In this document: positions 25,477 through 35,111 of the stretch, piece by piece
Position numbering within the stretch: the stretch's first letter is position 1
How the letters are laid out: each line of letters begins with the position of its first letter
NCBI GenBank assembly: GCA_014801225.1
Contig: JAAVEO010000009.1
Location: 167,237 to 231,236, forward strand
Direction of reading: 5' to 3'
From: Bacteroides sp.
GTDB lineage: Bacteria > Bacteroidota > Bacteroidia > Bacteroidales > Muribaculaceae
Length of the DNA: 64,000 bases
Made by a program: the position numbers and the translations under genes
Notes under the pieces: model-generated
Told to the model about the DNA's origin: nothing
The model's input: only the letters and a program-made list of their open reading frames with translations
The model's database searches: none

Positions 25477-26487
25477 TCACGTATCTTTCGCTTCCTGGCA
25501 GAGACCCAGATTGCGACGTACGCCTGCGAGTTTGGCGCGTTTTACAGGACTTCCCTTAAAGAGGCGGCTGAAATCGGCTTGAGACATGGTGGCAATATCT
25601 GCCTTGGTAATAGTCCGGAGGTTGTCGCGCAGTCGGAATTCCGGTAATATAGCCGGAGCAGCACCATGATTGAGCGGACAGACTCTCAGACAGCGATCGC
25701 ATCCCATTATTGTCGGCCCTGATTCCTCCATCACTTTCTTTTGCTCTTCATTCCATTCCCCGCGATGCTCTATCGTGAGATAATTCACACATTTTCGGGC
25801 ATCTATATGTCCTCCGCAGAGTATGGCGTTGCCCGGGCATACTGATTTGCATTTTCCGCAGTCGGTGCACATTGGCTTGGATACACTGTTGTCCGATCCA
25901 CCACTCCCCTTTCCTATACTATTTCCCCGCTTCGGTGTTGAATCAATGTTATTTATACGTGCCGCGGATGTATCTTCACAGGGAAGTGTTGTGATTATCT
26001 CAGCCAAAAATACGTCGCTTCCTATACCGGGTACATATAATGCTCCATTGGCACATAGTGATCCCAATCCACATCTCACTCCCCAATAGCGCTCATGTAT
26101 AGGCGCCGAGTCGATACATATCCTTGACTGCGCTCCGTACTCTTTGGCAAGGAAATCTGCAATTTCCCGCAGTTTCGCCCGCAATACGTCATGATAGTCC
26201 AATCCATAGGCATAAGCGGCTAAGGCGGGCTTATATTCAGTCTGACGGTAGCTGTACGCTATGCTTATCACACTTTGCGCTCCTTCAAGTAGCAGATGCG
26301 GATCATCCCTTACTTCCATGTATCGCTCCATGTATTCCATACCTGCGTTGAATCCTGCCTTCAGCCACGCATTATAAGAGTCGGATACGCCTTGCGGCAC
26401 TTTCTCTGCCGGTGCGTAACCCCACGCGGCGGCTCCCGTAGCGATGATACGCCTCCCTAAATCCTCTCTTATCGAATCCAAAAACAT
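25477..26487 (-). CDS. queG: Epoxyqueuosine reductase
   Basis: 336 residues from ATG 26487; a TTG at 26502 is an alternative. Two 4Fe-4S clusters are marked by CTDCGKCKSVCPGNAI near residue 210 and CDRCLRVCPLNHG near 265. The N-terminal half is the cobalamin-binding DUF1730-type domain. It carries out the last step of queuosine synthesis in tRNA, reducing epoxyqueuosine with cob(II)alamin. The B12 dependence links it biologically, though not by position, to the uptake operon at the left end. It is last in the purD-pdxB-rnh run. Confidence 0.93.
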   Translation of the reverse strand: MFLDSIREDLGRRIIATGAAAWGYAPAEKVPQGVSDSYNAWLKAGFNAGMEYMERYMEVRDDPHLLLEGAQSVISIAYSYRQTEYKPALAAYAYGLDYHDVLRAKLREIADFLAKEYGAQSRICIDSAPIHERYWGVRCGLGSLCANGALYVPGIGSDVFLAEIITTLPCEDTSAARINNIDSTPKRGNSIGKGSGGSDNSVSKPMCTDCGKCKSVCPGNAILCGGHIDARKCVNYLTIEHRGEWNEEQKKVMEESGPTIMGCDRCLRVCPLNHGAAPAILPEFRLRDNLRTITKADIATMSQADFSRLFKGSPVKRAKLAGVRRNLGLCQEAKDT

Positions 26488-26523
26488 ACGAGAATACTTC
26501 AATTATAGGCTCCGCACATGGTC

Positions 26524-27207
26524 TCATTTACGTCCGAAATCAGCCGGAATCTCTCCCCAGAGTTCTGTCTGCCATTTCATAACCTTTGGCGTCACCTTAT
26601 GCTTCAGCAGCCACGCTATCCCCCGCGCCATAAGCTGAAATACCTTCTCGTTACGGTCTGTGTGTTGCAGTTGGGTATTGATTTTTTTTCTTCGCGCCCA
26701 TGCCATGCCCGACACTGAGTCGGAATAGATCAGATGGGTCTCCCCTCTTTGTTCCATAAGAGCCATGGCATGCACGATTGCCAGAAATTCCCCGATATTG
26801 TTGGTGGCATCCTCAAATGGCCCCACTCGGAAAAGCTCCTTGCCAGAGGCAAGCTCCACTCCGCGATATTCCATTCTTCCCGGATTTCCGAGACAGGAGG
26901 CATCCACGGCCCATGCCGTACGGTCGATTTCAGGAAAGTTCCTCCAATCGATGGCGGCACTCCCCTTTTTTCCGGCTCCCGTTTTCTTATTGACGGTGGC
27001 TCCGGCCAAAAGCCGTCCTAAATCCATAGAGTCGCTTTCGTGTGTGCCGAGACGATATGCCTCTGTGGCTTCCTCAGGAGAATTGAAACTTTTGAATTTA
27101 GCCCCGGGAAAACCGTATACCTGCTCCATGGCATCATCATAGTCGTCATATACTCCCGGTTGGCGTCCCACCCAGACTACATAATATTTCTCTTTCTTCT
27201 TGGCCAT
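26524..27207 (-). CDS. Ribonuclease H with N-terminal viroplasmin domain
   Basis: 227 residues. Residues 5-50 are a viroplasmin/caulimovirus-type RNA-DNA hybrid-binding domain (KYYVVWVGRQPGVYDDYDD, AKFKSFNSPEEA). Residues about 78-227 are an RNase HI fold with VDASCLGNPG, NNIGEFLAIVHAM and YSDSVSG supplying Asp, Glu and Asp, and ADFGRK near the end as a likely fourth acidic position. It degrades RNA in RNA-DNA hybrids, for example R-loops and primers. The ATG shares one base with the pdxB stop. Confidence 0.92.
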   Translation of the reverse strand: MAKKKEKYYVVWVGRQPGVYDDYDDAMEQVYGFPGAKFKSFNSPEEATEAYRLGTHESDSMDLGRLLAGATVNKKTGAGKKGSAAIDWRNFPEIDRTAWAVDASCLGNPGRMEYRGVELASGKELFRVGPFEDATNNIGEFLAIVHAMALMEQRGETHLIYSDSVSGMAWARRKKINTQLQHTDRNEKVFQLMARGIAWLLKHKVTPKVMKWQTELWGEIPADFGRK

Positions 27208-28262
27208 TACTCTTTCACGGGCATATCGCGGAAGCGAGGTTCCGGGCGTGTCACATATTCCGCTCTAAGCGTATCGAAATTTTTAAAATCTCCTTGTAGC
27301 AGATAATTATCATTACGGGGGATATAACTGTCGGTGATTTCTTCAGGGGAGATGGAGAGCGGAGCCACATAATTCGGTTCAAGACCCGAAAGATTCGGAT
27401 TCCAACCGAAATGACGCCCTACTGTCTCCAGAATCATACGTGTGGCACGCTGCTTCCCCTCAAGCGAATAACCAGCGATATGAGGAGTTCCGGCCTCTAC
27501 GAGCGGAAGTAGTTCGCGGTCGAGATTCGGTTCGTTTTCCCAAGTGTCTATTACGGCTTTTATCCTCCCCTCTCTAAGCAACTCTTTTAGGGCCGCATTA
27601 TCCACCACTCCTCCGCGTGCCGCATTGATAAGCAGCGAGTCACGGCGCATTTTTGCCATGTTTTCGGCATTTGCGAGATGGAATGTCGGATGGTTGCCTG
27701 CGCGTTCAAAGGGTGTGTGGAAAGTAACGACATCACATTCAGCCATAAGCTTGTCAAGCGAAAGATATTCCTCGTCGGTAAATCCTGCTTCCTGTCGAGG
27801 GGGGTCGCAGACGAGTACTTCCGCGCCGAGTTTTCGTCCCCAATCCGTCACTATTGATCCTACGTTTCCTTTCCCCACAACACCTACCTTAAGTCCTTCG
27901 ACGTTCCCGAAATGGTCAAGAATCGCTCCCCATACATATTGGGCCACTCCGGGCGCGTTGCATCCCGGTGCATTCGATGCTTCTATTCCGGCCTCACGAA
28001 GCCAAGGGAGGTCGAAATGATCAAGGCCGATTGTGGCCGTGGCAGCCAATTGACATCGGCTTCCTTCAAGTAAAGATCTGCCGCAGCGTGTGCGTGTGCG
28101 CACGAGCACTACGTCCGCATCGGCCACGGCCTCGGGGGTAAAATCATCCTGATCTATGTATCTTACTTCCGCAAAGGGTTCCAATCTCCCTTGAAGGTAC
28201 GGAATATGACGGTCGGCTACGATTATCGGCCTCTCGTTGGTGGTTTGTGATTGTGCGTTCAT
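27207..28262 (-). CDS. pdxB: Erythronate-4-phosphate dehydrogenase
   Basis: 351 residues from ATG 28262, which overlaps the stop of the upstream membrane protein gene as ATGA; a longer frame to 28343 lies inside that gene and is rejected. It is a D-2-hydroxyacid dehydrogenase fold: NAD-binding VGVVGKGNVGSIV near residue 118, NAARGGVVD with the catalytic Arg near 230, and HIAGYSLEGK with the catalytic His near 257. The extra C-terminal domain of PdxB is present. It converts erythronate-4-phosphate in the DXP-dependent PLP pathway. Confidence 0.92.
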   Translation of the reverse strand: MNAQSQTTNERPIIVADRHIPYLQGRLEPFAEVRYIDQDDFTPEAVADADVVLVRTRTRCGRSLLEGSRCQLAATATIGLDHFDLPWLREAGIEASNAPGCNAPGVAQYVWGAILDHFGNVEGLKVGVVGKGNVGSIVTDWGRKLGAEVLVCDPPRQEAGFTDEEYLSLDKLMAECDVVTFHTPFERAGNHPTFHLANAENMAKMRRDSLLINAARGGVVDNAALKELLREGRIKAVIDTWENEPNLDRELLPLVEAGTPHIAGYSLEGKQRATRMILETVGRHFGWNPNLSGLEPNYVAPLSISPEEITDSYIPRNDNYLLQGDFKNFDTLRAEYVTRPEPRFRDMPVKE

Positions 28263-29224
28263 ATCAAAAAGGTCGCTCCGAAGAGAGACGTGTAAGCGAT
28301 TATTATGATGGATAATACCACTTTGCTGCGTGGTAGATGCCATAGTGTGAAAAGATTGGCGATCTGGAAGGCGGCCGCAAAGTAGAAGGTGCCCAGATAA
28401 GCTGTCATATTATTGAAATCGACAATGATTCCGATACAGCTTGCCAATCCGAGCACTGCTATGATATTGTTGAGGATGAGAATACGCGAATTGCCTGCAT
28501 AGAGCTTGACCAGTGCGTTTAGCCCGATTATAAGCGAAAAGAGCATGGTCAGACCGATATTGATGAGAAGTACAAAAAGATCCTTCCCTACGGGGCGAGC
28601 GAAAAAAATAGAGAATTCCGGTAATGTGAAGCTATCGAGAGGGAGAAGTCCTAATCCGATTCCTACCCAGAATGGAGCTGCCAACCCCATACAGAATGCC
28701 ATGACTTCTTTGAAATGCATTGTCTGCAAAAGAACTCCCACCACAATATAGACCGGAATCATCAACAGAAATGCATATTGCACCATACTGCCCAAGGATA
28801 TTATTGTGGCCACTACAAAGAATTCTTGAGTGGAATTCGGTTGCCTGTAACATCCAAATAATACTGATATACAGAGCATGTTGGCCAAAAGCAGTAGGGA
28901 AGAGGCATCCAGTGAATGAGTGAGCCATGGGTTGCTTCCTGACATTATGAGAAAAGCCGCTGCCGCTATCGGGTCGGGACTCTTCACAAAATTATAGTGC
29001 TTGTTAAGAAATATTGTCCCGATAGCGACAGATATAAGCAGACCGGTCTGTATCCCCCAGGATGTCCACGGATTTAATGGCCAGATATTGGGAGAGGGGA
29101 GACATAATCCTAAATTTTCACTTGGAGTAGAAGGGAACATGAAGAGGAAGCCCATGATGCTCATGGCCGCCATCAGCAACATGCATAGCGCGAGCCCCTC
29201 TTTACCTATGGTCTTATGTCTCAT
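28259..29224 (-). CDS. Polytopic membrane protein (DUF6427-like), function unknown
   Basis: 321 residues with about nine hydrophobic stretches and short loops, and no soluble domain. A conserved-looking loop SPDPIAAAAFLIMSGSNPWLTHSLD lies near residue 80. Similar proteins sit beside purine and vitamin genes in Bacteroidales, and I recall them as DUF6427, but I cannot confirm this here. It lies between purD (10 nt upstream) and pdxB (4-nt overlap), so it is part of that operon. A transport role is possible but unproven. Confidence 0.7.
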   Translation of the reverse strand: MRHKTIGKEGLALCMLLMAAMSIMGFLFMFPSTPSENLGLCLPSPNIWPLNPWTSWGIQTGLLISVAIGTIFLNKHYNFVKSPDPIAAAAFLIMSGSNPWLTHSLDASSLLLLANMLCISVLFGCYRQPNSTQEFFVVATIISLGSMVQYAFLLMIPVYIVVGVLLQTMHFKEVMAFCMGLAAPFWVGIGLGLLPLDSFTLPEFSIFFARPVGKDLFVLLINIGLTMLFSLIIGLNALVKLYAGNSRILILNNIIAVLGLASCIGIIVDFNNMTAYLGTFYFAAAFQIANLFTLWHLPRSKVVLSIIIIAYTSLFGATFLI

Positions 29225-29234
29225 TATGAAGATG

Positions 29235-30521
29235 TTAGATAGCGGCGTCCTCCTCTACGTCGCGTCCGATATCATCGCGGAAATATGCTCCGTCGAATAC
29301 GATTGCTGAAGCTCCTGAGGTTGCCTTGGCAGCCGCTTCTGCCATTGTGGGTGCCGTAGCCGTGACAGTCAGTACCCGCCCTCCGTCGGTATATATCTTA
29401 CCGTTATCGTCATAAGAAAGTTGCCCCGGATATACTTTACATCCTTCTGCTTCAGCTTCAAGAATGCCGGTGACAATGTCTCCTCGGCGTACAGTGCCCG
29501 GAAATCCTTCGGCAGTCAATACTACGGCAGCACATGCAATAGGGTAGAACTGGATCTTTTTTAGCCCCACAGTGCGGTCGGCTATCCCTTCGAGTATGTC
29601 TACAAAATCTCCCTTGATACGTGGAAGAATGGCCTGCGTCTCGGGGTCGCCGAGACGTACGTTATATTCTACCAATACCGGTTCTCCATCAAGTTCCATC
29701 AAGCCGAGATAGAGGAAACCGCGATAATCGAGCTGTGCCTCCTTGAGGCCTCGTAGGGTTGGCCTGATTACCCTTTTTTTCACCTTGTCCATAAAGTCGG
29801 CATCGACGAAAGATACAGGGGATACAGATCCCATTCCGGGGGTATTCGGACCGATATTTCCGGAGAGATTCCTTTTATAATCATGAGCCACGGGTAGCAT
29901 CAGCCAGTCCTCGCCATCTACAGCGAGGGTCACCGTGCATTCGCGCCCGTCGATATATTCTTCAATAAGTACGGTCTCGGAAGCCTCGTCAAACATACCC
30001 TCGATCATGTCTGTGAGTGTATCTTTGGCATCGGCCAGAGAGTTGATTATCAGAACGCCTTTTCCCATGGCCAAACCATCGGCTTTCAGAACATAGGGAG
30101 GACGCAGGGAATCGAGAAAACTTAGACCTTCTTCAAGGGTATCGGACGTGACTGTCATGAAGCGAGCGGTCGGTATCGCATTGTCGGCCATGAATTCCTT
30201 GGCGAATTCTTTGCTCCCTTCCAGACGGGCACAAGCTTCCGAAGGTGCGATTACCTTCACTCCGGTCTCCTCAAGCCAATCGGTTATACCCGCCACAATT
30301 GGGGCGGCTCCTACCGGCACCACCATATCGATTTCGAGCTTCTCCACGGCATCCGCTACACCTTGAAAATTGAGGGGATCCACTGCCACCGCCTCAGCTC
30401 CCTCGATAGCCGCAGGGGCCATATAAAGGCGTTCTGTACGTGGGCTCTCAAGTATCTTCCGTGCCAAGGCGGATTCTCTTCCCCCTTTGCCAAGCAGAAG
30501 GATTTTGATTCGCTCTTTCAT
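29235..30521 (-). CDS. purD: Phosphoribosylamine-glycine ligase (GAR synthetase)
   Basis: 428 residues, full length. The N-domain begins KILLLGKGGRESALA. The ATP-grasp core contains PPYVLKADGLAMGKGVLI near residue 140, HDYKRNLSGNIGPNTPGMGSVSP near 215 and NVRLGDPETQ near 288. It joins glycine to phosphoribosylamine in step two of purine synthesis. It is the first gene of the run purD-membrane protein-pdxB-rnh-queG on the minus strand and follows the RNA methyltransferase by 42 nt. Confidence 0.95.
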   Translation of the reverse strand: MKERIKILLLGKGGRESALARKILESPRTERLYMAPAAIEGAEAVAVDPLNFQGVADAVEKLEIDMVVPVGAAPIVAGITDWLEETGVKVIAPSEACARLEGSKEFAKEFMADNAIPTARFMTVTSDTLEEGLSFLDSLRPPYVLKADGLAMGKGVLIINSLADAKDTLTDMIEGMFDEASETVLIEEYIDGRECTVTLAVDGEDWLMLPVAHDYKRNLSGNIGPNTPGMGSVSPVSFVDADFMDKVKKRVIRPTLRGLKEAQLDYRGFLYLGLMELDGEPVLVEYNVRLGDPETQAILPRIKGDFVDILEGIADRTVGLKKIQFYPIACAAVVLTAEGFPGTVRRGDIVTGILEAEAEGCKVYPGQLSYDDNGKIYTDGGRVLTVTATAPTMAEAAAKATSGASAIVFDGAYFRDDIGRDVEEDAAI

Positions 30522-30563
30522 CGTAGGTATAAGATTTAAGTTTTTCGATTCTTATACAGTTTT

Positions 30564-32213
30564 TCAATCTTCTTCCGAAGCGACACTGTCATTTCGCTTC
30601 CAACCCTTGCGCGAGCGCATTTTATTGTCGGAGAAGCGGTATTCGCTCTCGCGAGGGAGTGAAGGACCTTTGTCGCTGACGGAGCGAACGACTCCATAAT
30701 CACGACGTTCGTCACTCTTACGAGGTTTGAATCCGCCATCCTTGCGGTCGCTGCGAGGTTTGAATCCGCTATCCTTGCGGTCGCCGCGAGGTTTGAATCC
30801 GCCATCCTTGCGGTCGCCGCGAGGTTTGAATCCGCCATCCTTGCGGTCACTGCGAGATTTGAATTCCTTCTCTTTGAAATCATCATTTCCGGAGAAGCCC
30901 CATTCTTTTCGTTCGCGTTCCTGCCGGCGGTCATGTTTACGGTCATGCTTGCGGTCAGAACCGAATTTACGGGTCTCTTTTTTCCATTCATCGTCGGAAA
31001 TGCGGCGCACCTTCTTCGGACCCTCTTTATGTACATTCTCCTCTCGGCCTACACTTCCGCCATCAGCGCGGAAATCATTGTAGCTGCCATCGAAAAGCAC
31101 ATATTCTCGCAGAGAACACTCAAGTGAGCCGTTTAGGACGGGGAGTTTCATGCTCGGTTTGAGTCCGATAGCCGTGAAATGCTCATCCTTGTTGCCGAGC
31201 ACCCATGCATGCCAACCCTTGAAATATTTCTTCAGTGTAGAGCCTATGTTGCGATAGAGAGTCAGGATATCGTCCGGACGCAGACGCTCGCCGTAAGGGG
31301 GATTTGTGACGAGCACACCCTCAGGGGCATTGTCGGTCCATTCTGTCACAGACTGGCATTTAATCTCTATCATATCATCCACATGAGCGCTATGGATGTT
31401 GCGGCGTGCTATCGCTACAGCCTCGGGATCTATATCACCGCCATAAATTTTATATGCGAAAGTACGCTCTTCGGAGTCATCGTTATAAATTGATTCAAAG
31501 AGATCACGGTCAAAATCAGGCCATTTCTCGAAAGCGAAGCTCTTGCGATATATACCGGGATTGATATTTGCCGCGATAAGGGCAGCCTCGATAAGGAAAG
31601 TGCCCGATCCGCACATAGGATCGATAAAGTCGCAATCGCCGCGCCATCCGGTCTTCATGATAATGCCGGCGGCAAGCACCTCACTGATGGGGGCCTCGGT
31701 CTGCTCCTCACGGTAGCCACGGTGGGAGAGTGGTTCTCCGCTTGAATCAAGTGAGATAGTCACACGATTATCAAGAATATGCACATTAAGCATAAGATCT
31801 GCCCCCGTGAGACGAATGGAAGGTCGGCGTCCGTATTTATCATTGAAGTAGTCCACGATTCCATCCTTCACACGATAGGTGACGTATTTCGAGTGGGGAA
31901 ATTCATTGCTGTTGACAGTGGAGTCGATAGCGAACGTAGAATCGAGTCCAAGTAGCGATTCCCAATCATAGTCTCTCACTGCGTCATAAAGCTCGTCAGG
32001 ATCGTTAGCGGTGAATTTCACGATAGGTTTGAGAATGCGCAGCGCTGTGCGGCAGCACAGATTCGCCTTATACATCATCTCATTATCGCCTTCGAAGGTC
32101 ACCATACGTCGGCCCATCTCCACATTCTCCGCTCCGAGAGCAATAAGCTCGTCGCGGAGCACGTCTTCAAGTCCCTGGTAGGTCTTGGCTACCATCTGGA
32201 AGGATTTCTCCAT
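30564..32213 (-). CDS. THUMP-domain RNA guanine-N2 methyltransferase with basic repeat tail
   Basis: 549 residues. Residues about 45-160 form a THUMP domain, and about 165-385 form a class I SAM methyltransferase with DPMCGSGTFLIEAAL near 190 and the NPPYGERL active motif near 302. That corresponds to the N-terminal half of RlmL (23S m2G2445). From about residue 400 there is a long, charged tail with four near-identical 11-residue units (DRKDGGFKPRG type), like RGG/basic tails that bind RNA. It starts 60 nt after the ftsZ stop. Confidence 0.88.
   Translation of the reverse strand: MEKSFQMVAKTYQGLEDVLRDELIALGAENVEMGRRMVTFEGDNEMMYKANLCCRTALRILKPIVKFTANDPDELYDAVRDYDWESLLGLDSTFAIDSTVNSNEFPHSKYVTYRVKDGIVDYFNDKYGRRPSIRLTGADLMLNVHILDNRVTISLDSSGEPLSHRGYREEQTEAPISEVLAAGIIMKTGWRGDCDFIDPMCGSGTFLIEAALIAANINPGIYRKSFAFEKWPDFDRDLFESIYNDDSEERTFAYKIYGGDIDPEAVAIARRNIHSAHVDDMIEIKCQSVTEWTDNAPEGVLVTNPPYGERLRPDDILTLYRNIGSTLKKYFKGWHAWVLGNKDEHFTAIGLKPSMKLPVLNGSLECSLREYVLFDGSYNDFRADGGSVGREENVHKEGPKKVRRISDDEWKKETRKFGSDRKHDRKHDRRQERERKEWGFSGNDDFKEKEFKSRSDRKDGGFKPRGDRKDGGFKPRGDRKDSGFKPRSDRKDGGFKPRKSDERRDYGVVRSVSDKGPSLPRESEYRFSDNKMRSRKGWKRNDSVASEED
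30721..30867 (-). repeat. Tandem 33-bp repeats coding the methyltransferase tail
   Basis: Four 33-bp units at 30721-30753, 30754-30786, 30787-30819 and 30820-30852 differ by only a few bases, with a partial degenerate fifth unit to about 30867. Each encodes 11 residues rich in Lys, Arg, Asp, Gly and Phe. Copy number is likely to vary between strains by slippage. Confidence 0.9.
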
Positions 32214-32273
32214 GTTATCTCTTCTTATCTTGTTTTCCTTTATCTTGTATTTTTATCTCTCTGCGAAAGGGTG

Positions 32274-33638
32274 TCAGGCCTCATCGAAGGAGATTATATC
32301 GCTCTGGGAGTCGAGGTCGTTGTCATGTCTGGGCTGGGTTGCCGAGGGGCGCTGACGGGTATCGCGGCCGCTACTGAGCGATTCGTTGAAGCGGACATCA
32401 CGGTTATAGGTAGGTGTCTCCTCCAGACGGCGGATGACATCATGATCATCAAACTGTCCGGGGGTAAGCACCGCATATTTCACTTTATTCTGTTCTCTGC
32501 GCCATTTAGCTACGGTATCTTTACCGTACACTTTTTCTATCTCCTGTTCCTGAGTCTTCTTGTCTGTCTGGGAGATTGAAGGCTCCTCCTTTTGTCCCGA
32601 TTCCATGATGATGGGGCCCGATGAGGCTTCTTCTGAAATTGTCATATCGAAGCCGGAGGCAAGCACTGTCATCTTCACCTTGTCGCCCATGGATGGATCA
32701 TCAGCCACACCCCACTTCACATCGATACTGGAAGGAAGGTTTGTGGTAAACTGTGTAATTTCATCGATTTCACCCATGCTGAGCGCGTTGGGACTATCTT
32801 TCCAACAGGAGAATTTGAATAGCAGACGCTTTGAGGTATAGATATCATGATGCTTGAGAAGAGGGGAGTGCAAAGCATTGTGGATAGCATCTGAGATTCG
32901 ATGTTCTCCCTCGCCGTAGGCTGTTGAAATAATAGCTGTACCGCTGTCGCGCAGAGTAGTCTTCACATCCTCGAAGTCCACATTTATATACATCTCTTCC
33001 GAGATAATCTCAGCGATGGAGCGGGCCGCATTGGCGAGAGTATCATCGGCTTTTCCGAAAGCGTTGAAAAAGTTGAGGTCCTTGTAGAGCTCGATAAGGT
33101 TCTGGTTATTGATCATCAGGAGAGAGTCCACATGCTTCTTCATCTCCTTCGCTCCTTCGATTGCCTTTAGAATCTTCTTCTCTCCCTCGAATCGGAAAGG
33201 CACTGTGACGATTCCTATGGTAAGCATCCCGGCTTCACGTGCCAGACGTGCCACTACGGGAGCTGCTCCTGTTCCGGTGCCTCCTCCCATACCGGCTGTG
33301 ATGAATACCATCTCGGTCTGGTCCTCGAAAAGCATACGTATATCATCCGCGCTCTCTTCGGCACATTCACGTCCTACTGCCGGATCATTGCCCGCTCCGC
33401 GACCTTTCGTCACATTCGGACCCAACAGCAGATGGTGGGGCACAGGCGACATGTTGAGCGCCGTCTTATCGGTGTTGCACACCACGAAATTGACGTGGGG
33501 TATGTTCTGCCGGAACATGTAGTTGACGGCATTGCCGCCACCTCCTCCCACGCCTATCACTTTGATGATGGCGGCCTCCTCGCGGGAGAGAAAATCATCG
33601 GAGGCGTTTATGTCGTATATGTTGTTGTCGGTATCCAT
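32274..33638 (-). CDS. ftsZ: Cell division GTPase FtsZ
   Basis: 454 residues. The tubulin signature GMGGGTGTGAAP is near residue 117, VGGGGGNAVNYM near 30 and the T7-type region NLPSSIDVKWGVADDPSMGD near 310. It polymerises into the Z-ring at mid-cell. A Bacteroidetes-type linker of about 110 residues with charged and Gln-rich stretches follows, ending SQSDIISFDEA. A promoter at 33675-33706 gives it its own transcript in addition to readthrough from ftsA. Confidence 0.97.
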   Translation of the reverse strand: MDTDNNIYDINASDDFLSREEAAIIKVIGVGGGGGNAVNYMFRQNIPHVNFVVCNTDKTALNMSPVPHHLLLGPNVTKGRGAGNDPAVGRECAEESADDIRMLFEDQTEMVFITAGMGGGTGTGAAPVVARLAREAGMLTIGIVTVPFRFEGEKKILKAIEGAKEMKKHVDSLLMINNQNLIELYKDLNFFNAFGKADDTLANAARSIAEIISEEMYINVDFEDVKTTLRDSGTAIISTAYGEGEHRISDAIHNALHSPLLKHHDIYTSKRLLFKFSCWKDSPNALSMGEIDEITQFTTNLPSSIDVKWGVADDPSMGDKVKMTVLASGFDMTISEEASSGPIIMESGQKEEPSISQTDKKTQEQEIEKVYGKDTVAKWRREQNKVKYAVLTPGQFDDHDVIRRLEETPTYNRDVRFNESLSSGRDTRQRPSATQPRHDNDLDSQSDIISFDEA

Positions 33639-33674
33639 TATCGTGAATTATTCACTGCCGGGGCAGATATTCTG

Positions 33675-33706
33675 CAAAATTAAGATTTTAAAACCAAAAT
33701 CTCAAA
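33675..33706 (-). promoter_or_regulatory. Internal promoter for ftsZ
   Basis: TTTG (33706-33703), 20-nt spacer, TAATTTTG (33682-33675) in the 130-nt gap between ftsA and ftsZ. Predicted start about 30 nt before the ftsZ ATG. Confidence 0.7.
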
Positions 33707-33768
33707 TTTTGTGAGGGTATGATGCTTCTTGTTTCTGTTTTTTCTACTTCTTTGGCTCTGCAAATGGC

Positions 33769-35097
33769 TCAATCAAGTGTGTCGGAGTCATCCTCTCCGG
33801 GTTTGAACCAGTTGGTGAGCTTATCTTTCCACCAGGCGACTTTCTCTGTATTACGCTGTTTCCGGACCTTCCGGCGGCTCGGTTCGTCCTCATATTCGTC
33901 CTCCGAGTCTTCGGGAGCCTCTCCATTGGAGGGGAGACCTTGTTCCACCGGCATTTCGAGACATACGGCATTGCTATGCGTGGCACCGGCGTAAAGGATG
34001 CTGACTACTTCCATCAGCTCCGTCTGATGCGCTTTTGCATCGGTCACTTCCACATACTCGGGAAGTTTGCCACGACGCACCTTCAGACTGCTCTCGTCAT
34101 GCAGAAGCTGTTCCATTTTATTGAGACGGGAAGCTCCTCCGATAACGATTATACCTCCGGGGAGATCTCCGCTCTTGAGACCGGCGTATTCTATCTGCTC
34201 CATGATGTTGGCCACAATCTCTCCGGCGCGGGCCTGTACGTAATTGTCGATTTCTGTCAACGGCACGCCTCCCTTCATTGCAGTAGGTGGGGTGGGTCGT
34301 GGCAGAGCCACTGCGCTCGTAATCTTGATATCCTCGGCCCTTTCCTCAAGCATATTGAGGGTAGTGAGATCACGTGTGATATTGCGTCCCCCTAATGGTA
34401 GAGTGGCTAAGTATCGCAGACTGCCGTTCTTGTAGATGGAGACTGTGGTTGTCTCCGCGCCCATGTCCACCAGCATACATCCCAGACGTTTCTCCTCTCG
34501 TGTCGGGATAAGAGCTCCTGTAGCCAATGCCGTCACGATCATCCCTTCTATACGGAGATTCAGCTTCTCGTTCACTGTGCGTGTTAGATTGCGTGTAAGC
34601 TCCGGACGGCATACTATAAGATCGAATATGGCGGAGATTTCGTTGCCGATCACTCCTTTGGGTGAAAGTGTTTCCAGTTTGCCGATCTTGTAGCTGCGTG
34701 GCACTGCATCTATGATTTCAAGCGAGCTGTCGATGTCGGAATTGAGAGCCTGCCGACGGAGACGATCGAGCACATCTTCCGTGATTTCGGAATCCTCCGG
34801 AAGCGATACCGATGTACGCACCTTTATACTGCGCATGGAGCGTCCCGAAAGACCTACGAAGACACCGCTCACCTTTCTCGGCCTGACGGATGAATGTTCC
34901 TGAAGCCGGTGAAGGGTAGTGCTTATTCTCATCGAGGTCTCTTCCAGATTCTGGATTACACCGTGGCGCACGGCTTCTATGCCTGACTCACGATGTACGG
35001 CCACTACATCCAGTCGGCCATGACCATCTGTCTTTCCAATCGCGCCGATCACTTTAGAGCTGCTTATCTCTATGGCGGCTATATATCTCTCTTCCAT
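33769..35097 (-). CDS. ftsA: Cell division protein FtsA
   Basis: 442 residues with the actin-like fold. Early motif AAIEISSSKVIGAIGK is near residue 5, LGCMLVDMGAETTTVSIYKNG near 205 and GGIIVIGGASRLNKMEQL near 335. It tethers FtsZ filaments to the membrane. After about residue 375 there is an acidic, Arg-rich linker and a final amphipathic segment AWWKDKLTNWFKPGEDD, the expected membrane-targeting helix. It starts 14 nt after ftsQ. Confidence 0.96.
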   Translation of the reverse strand: MEERYIAAIEISSSKVIGAIGKTDGHGRLDVVAVHRESGIEAVRHGVIQNLEETSMRISTTLHRLQEHSSVRPRKVSGVFVGLSGRSMRSIKVRTSVSLPEDSEITEDVLDRLRRQALNSDIDSSLEIIDAVPRSYKIGKLETLSPKGVIGNEISAIFDLIVCRPELTRNLTRTVNEKLNLRIEGMIVTALATGALIPTREEKRLGCMLVDMGAETTTVSIYKNGSLRYLATLPLGGRNITRDLTTLNMLEERAEDIKITSAVALPRPTPPTAMKGGVPLTEIDNYVQARAGEIVANIMEQIEYAGLKSGDLPGGIIVIGGASRLNKMEQLLHDESSLKVRRGKLPEYVEVTDAKAHQTELMEVVSILYAGATHSNAVCLEMPVEQGLPSNGEAPEDSEDEYEDEPSRRKVRKQRNTEKVAWWKDKLTNWFKPGEDDSDTLD

Positions 35098-35111
35098 GTT
35101 GTTCTGTTTCT

